This document shows positions 5,588 through 5,830 of a stretch of 5,830 bases of DNA, piece after piece. The position numbers and the translations under genes were made by a program. Within the stretch, counting starts at the first letter, position 1; every line of letters starts with the position of its first letter. The stretch covers positions 1,397-7,226 of the forward strand of contig PMYF01000254.1 in the NCBI GenBank assembly GCA_003171295.1, written 5' to 3'. Source of the stretch: Acidobacteriota bacterium (GTDB lineage Bacteria > Acidobacteriota > Terriglobia > UBA7540). Under the pieces are notes generated by a model. It saw only the letters and a program-made list of their open reading frames with translations, was not told the DNA's origin and made no database searches.

Positions 5588-5819
5588 TTCTGAGCATGGA
5601 CAGCCGAAAGCGGCTATCCGCGATGTCAGAAACGGGTGCCCCGCGGGGTAAGACTGCAGGGTAGGCTTTTCGTGCCCTGCACCTGTCCCGATGTTCTGGA
5701 TCGGGAAGGGCATAAGATCGTGGCCGGGGCAACGCCCCCGAGGAGCGCGGCGCTCGTTCCGCGATCCTGAAGGGATCGCATGACTCTGAGCCGCACGACG
5801 CCAGACTGGCGTGACGCCA
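5588..5819. ncRNA. Hairpin-rich gene-free region, possible structured RNA or leader (strand undecided)
   Basis: No believable gene is seen in 5581-5830, but the stretch is densely self-complementary. Stems visible: TTCTGA/TCAGAA (5588-5593/5626-5631) enclosing CAT/ATG, GGA/TCC and AGCCG/CGGCT with loop AAAG; TGCAGGG/CCCTGCA (5655-5661/5675-5681); TCCCGAT/ATCGGGA (5686-5692/5700-5706); GGGGC/GCCCC (5726-5730/5734-5738); GAGCG/CGCTC (5743-5747/5751-5755); GCGATCC/GGATCGC (5761-5767/5773-5779); ACGCCAG/CTGGCGT (5798-5804/5806-5812). A further eight-pair helix GATCGTGG/CCGCGATC (5716-5723/5759-5766, one wobble) would enclose two of these as a three-way junction, competing with the 5761-5779 stem. 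I recognise no known class (no RNase P, SRP or familiar riboswitch core). GC-rich DNA makes chance stems likely, so confidence is limited. Confidence 0.3.
5797..5819. repeat. Alternating direct and inverted copies of GACGCCA
   Basis: GACGCCA at 5797-5803 recurs exactly at 5813-5819, and the inverted copy TGGCGT lies between them at 5807-5812. The middle copy can pair with either flank, giving two overlapping palindromes (5798-5812 and 5807-5819). Such an array could be an operator for a dimeric regulator or a small RNA switch; nothing nearby identifies the binder. Confidence 0.5.
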
Positions 5820-5830
5820 CCCGGATTCGA

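Noticed and set aside
5639..5648. Palindrome CCCCGCGGGG
   Set aside because: Low-complexity GC sequence; too short and unspaced to call a hairpin or operator alone.
5626..5820. A 64-codon minus-strand frame in the hairpin-rich region
   Set aside because: No ribosome site, no recognisable domain, and it would overlie the inverted repeats that better describe the stretch.
5787..5829. GAGCCG...CGGATTC as a group II intron domain V
   Set aside because: The outer strands can pair, but the inner hairpin, length and GAAA loop of domain V are missing, and no intron protein is nearby.

Overview
The window is a GC-rich bacterial chromosomal segment in which all seven supportable genes lie on the minus strand, so transcription runs from right to left. 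I suspect an acidobacterial-type soil bacterium. The reasons are the pair of secreted 'GEHVR..IP' repeat proteins, the GC-rich codon choice and the small inner-membrane-anchored hypothetical at the left edge. This assignment rests on family recollection and not on a search, so treat it as tentative.

Layout in transcription order. (1) Positions 5588-5819 have no convincing gene but many inverted repeats, some mutually exclusive; they are either a structured RNA or an unusually structured control region. (2) Two related genes follow: a 197-residue protein with a clear signal peptide (4924-5517) and a shorter paralogue (4337-4801). Both are built from the same unit, present twice in the first and about one and a half times in the second. 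(3) A DUF488-family protein (3640-4224) overlaps by four bases (ATGA) with a type II NADH dehydrogenase gene, ndh (2258-3643). This is a clear translationally coupled pair. (4) A 67-residue cold-shock protein (1776-1979) sits behind a gene-free stretch of 278 bp that holds a strong hairpin and a possible extended -10 promoter. (5) A membrane fatty-acid desaturase (645-1520) carries all three histidine boxes. (6) After a 287-bp gene-free stretch with a perfect 12-bp inverted repeat, a membrane-anchored hypothetical protein begins at 357 and runs off the left edge.

Functionally, the middle of the window is membrane and respiratory housekeeping. NDH-2 feeds electrons from NADH to quinone without pumping protons. 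The desaturase adjusts membrane fluidity and the neighbouring cold-shock protein is an RNA chaperone, which is a plausible cold-response neighbourhood. No mobile element, CRISPR array, rRNA or complete tRNA is visible. The parts with most room for novelty are the repeat-protein pair and the structured DNA upstream of it.
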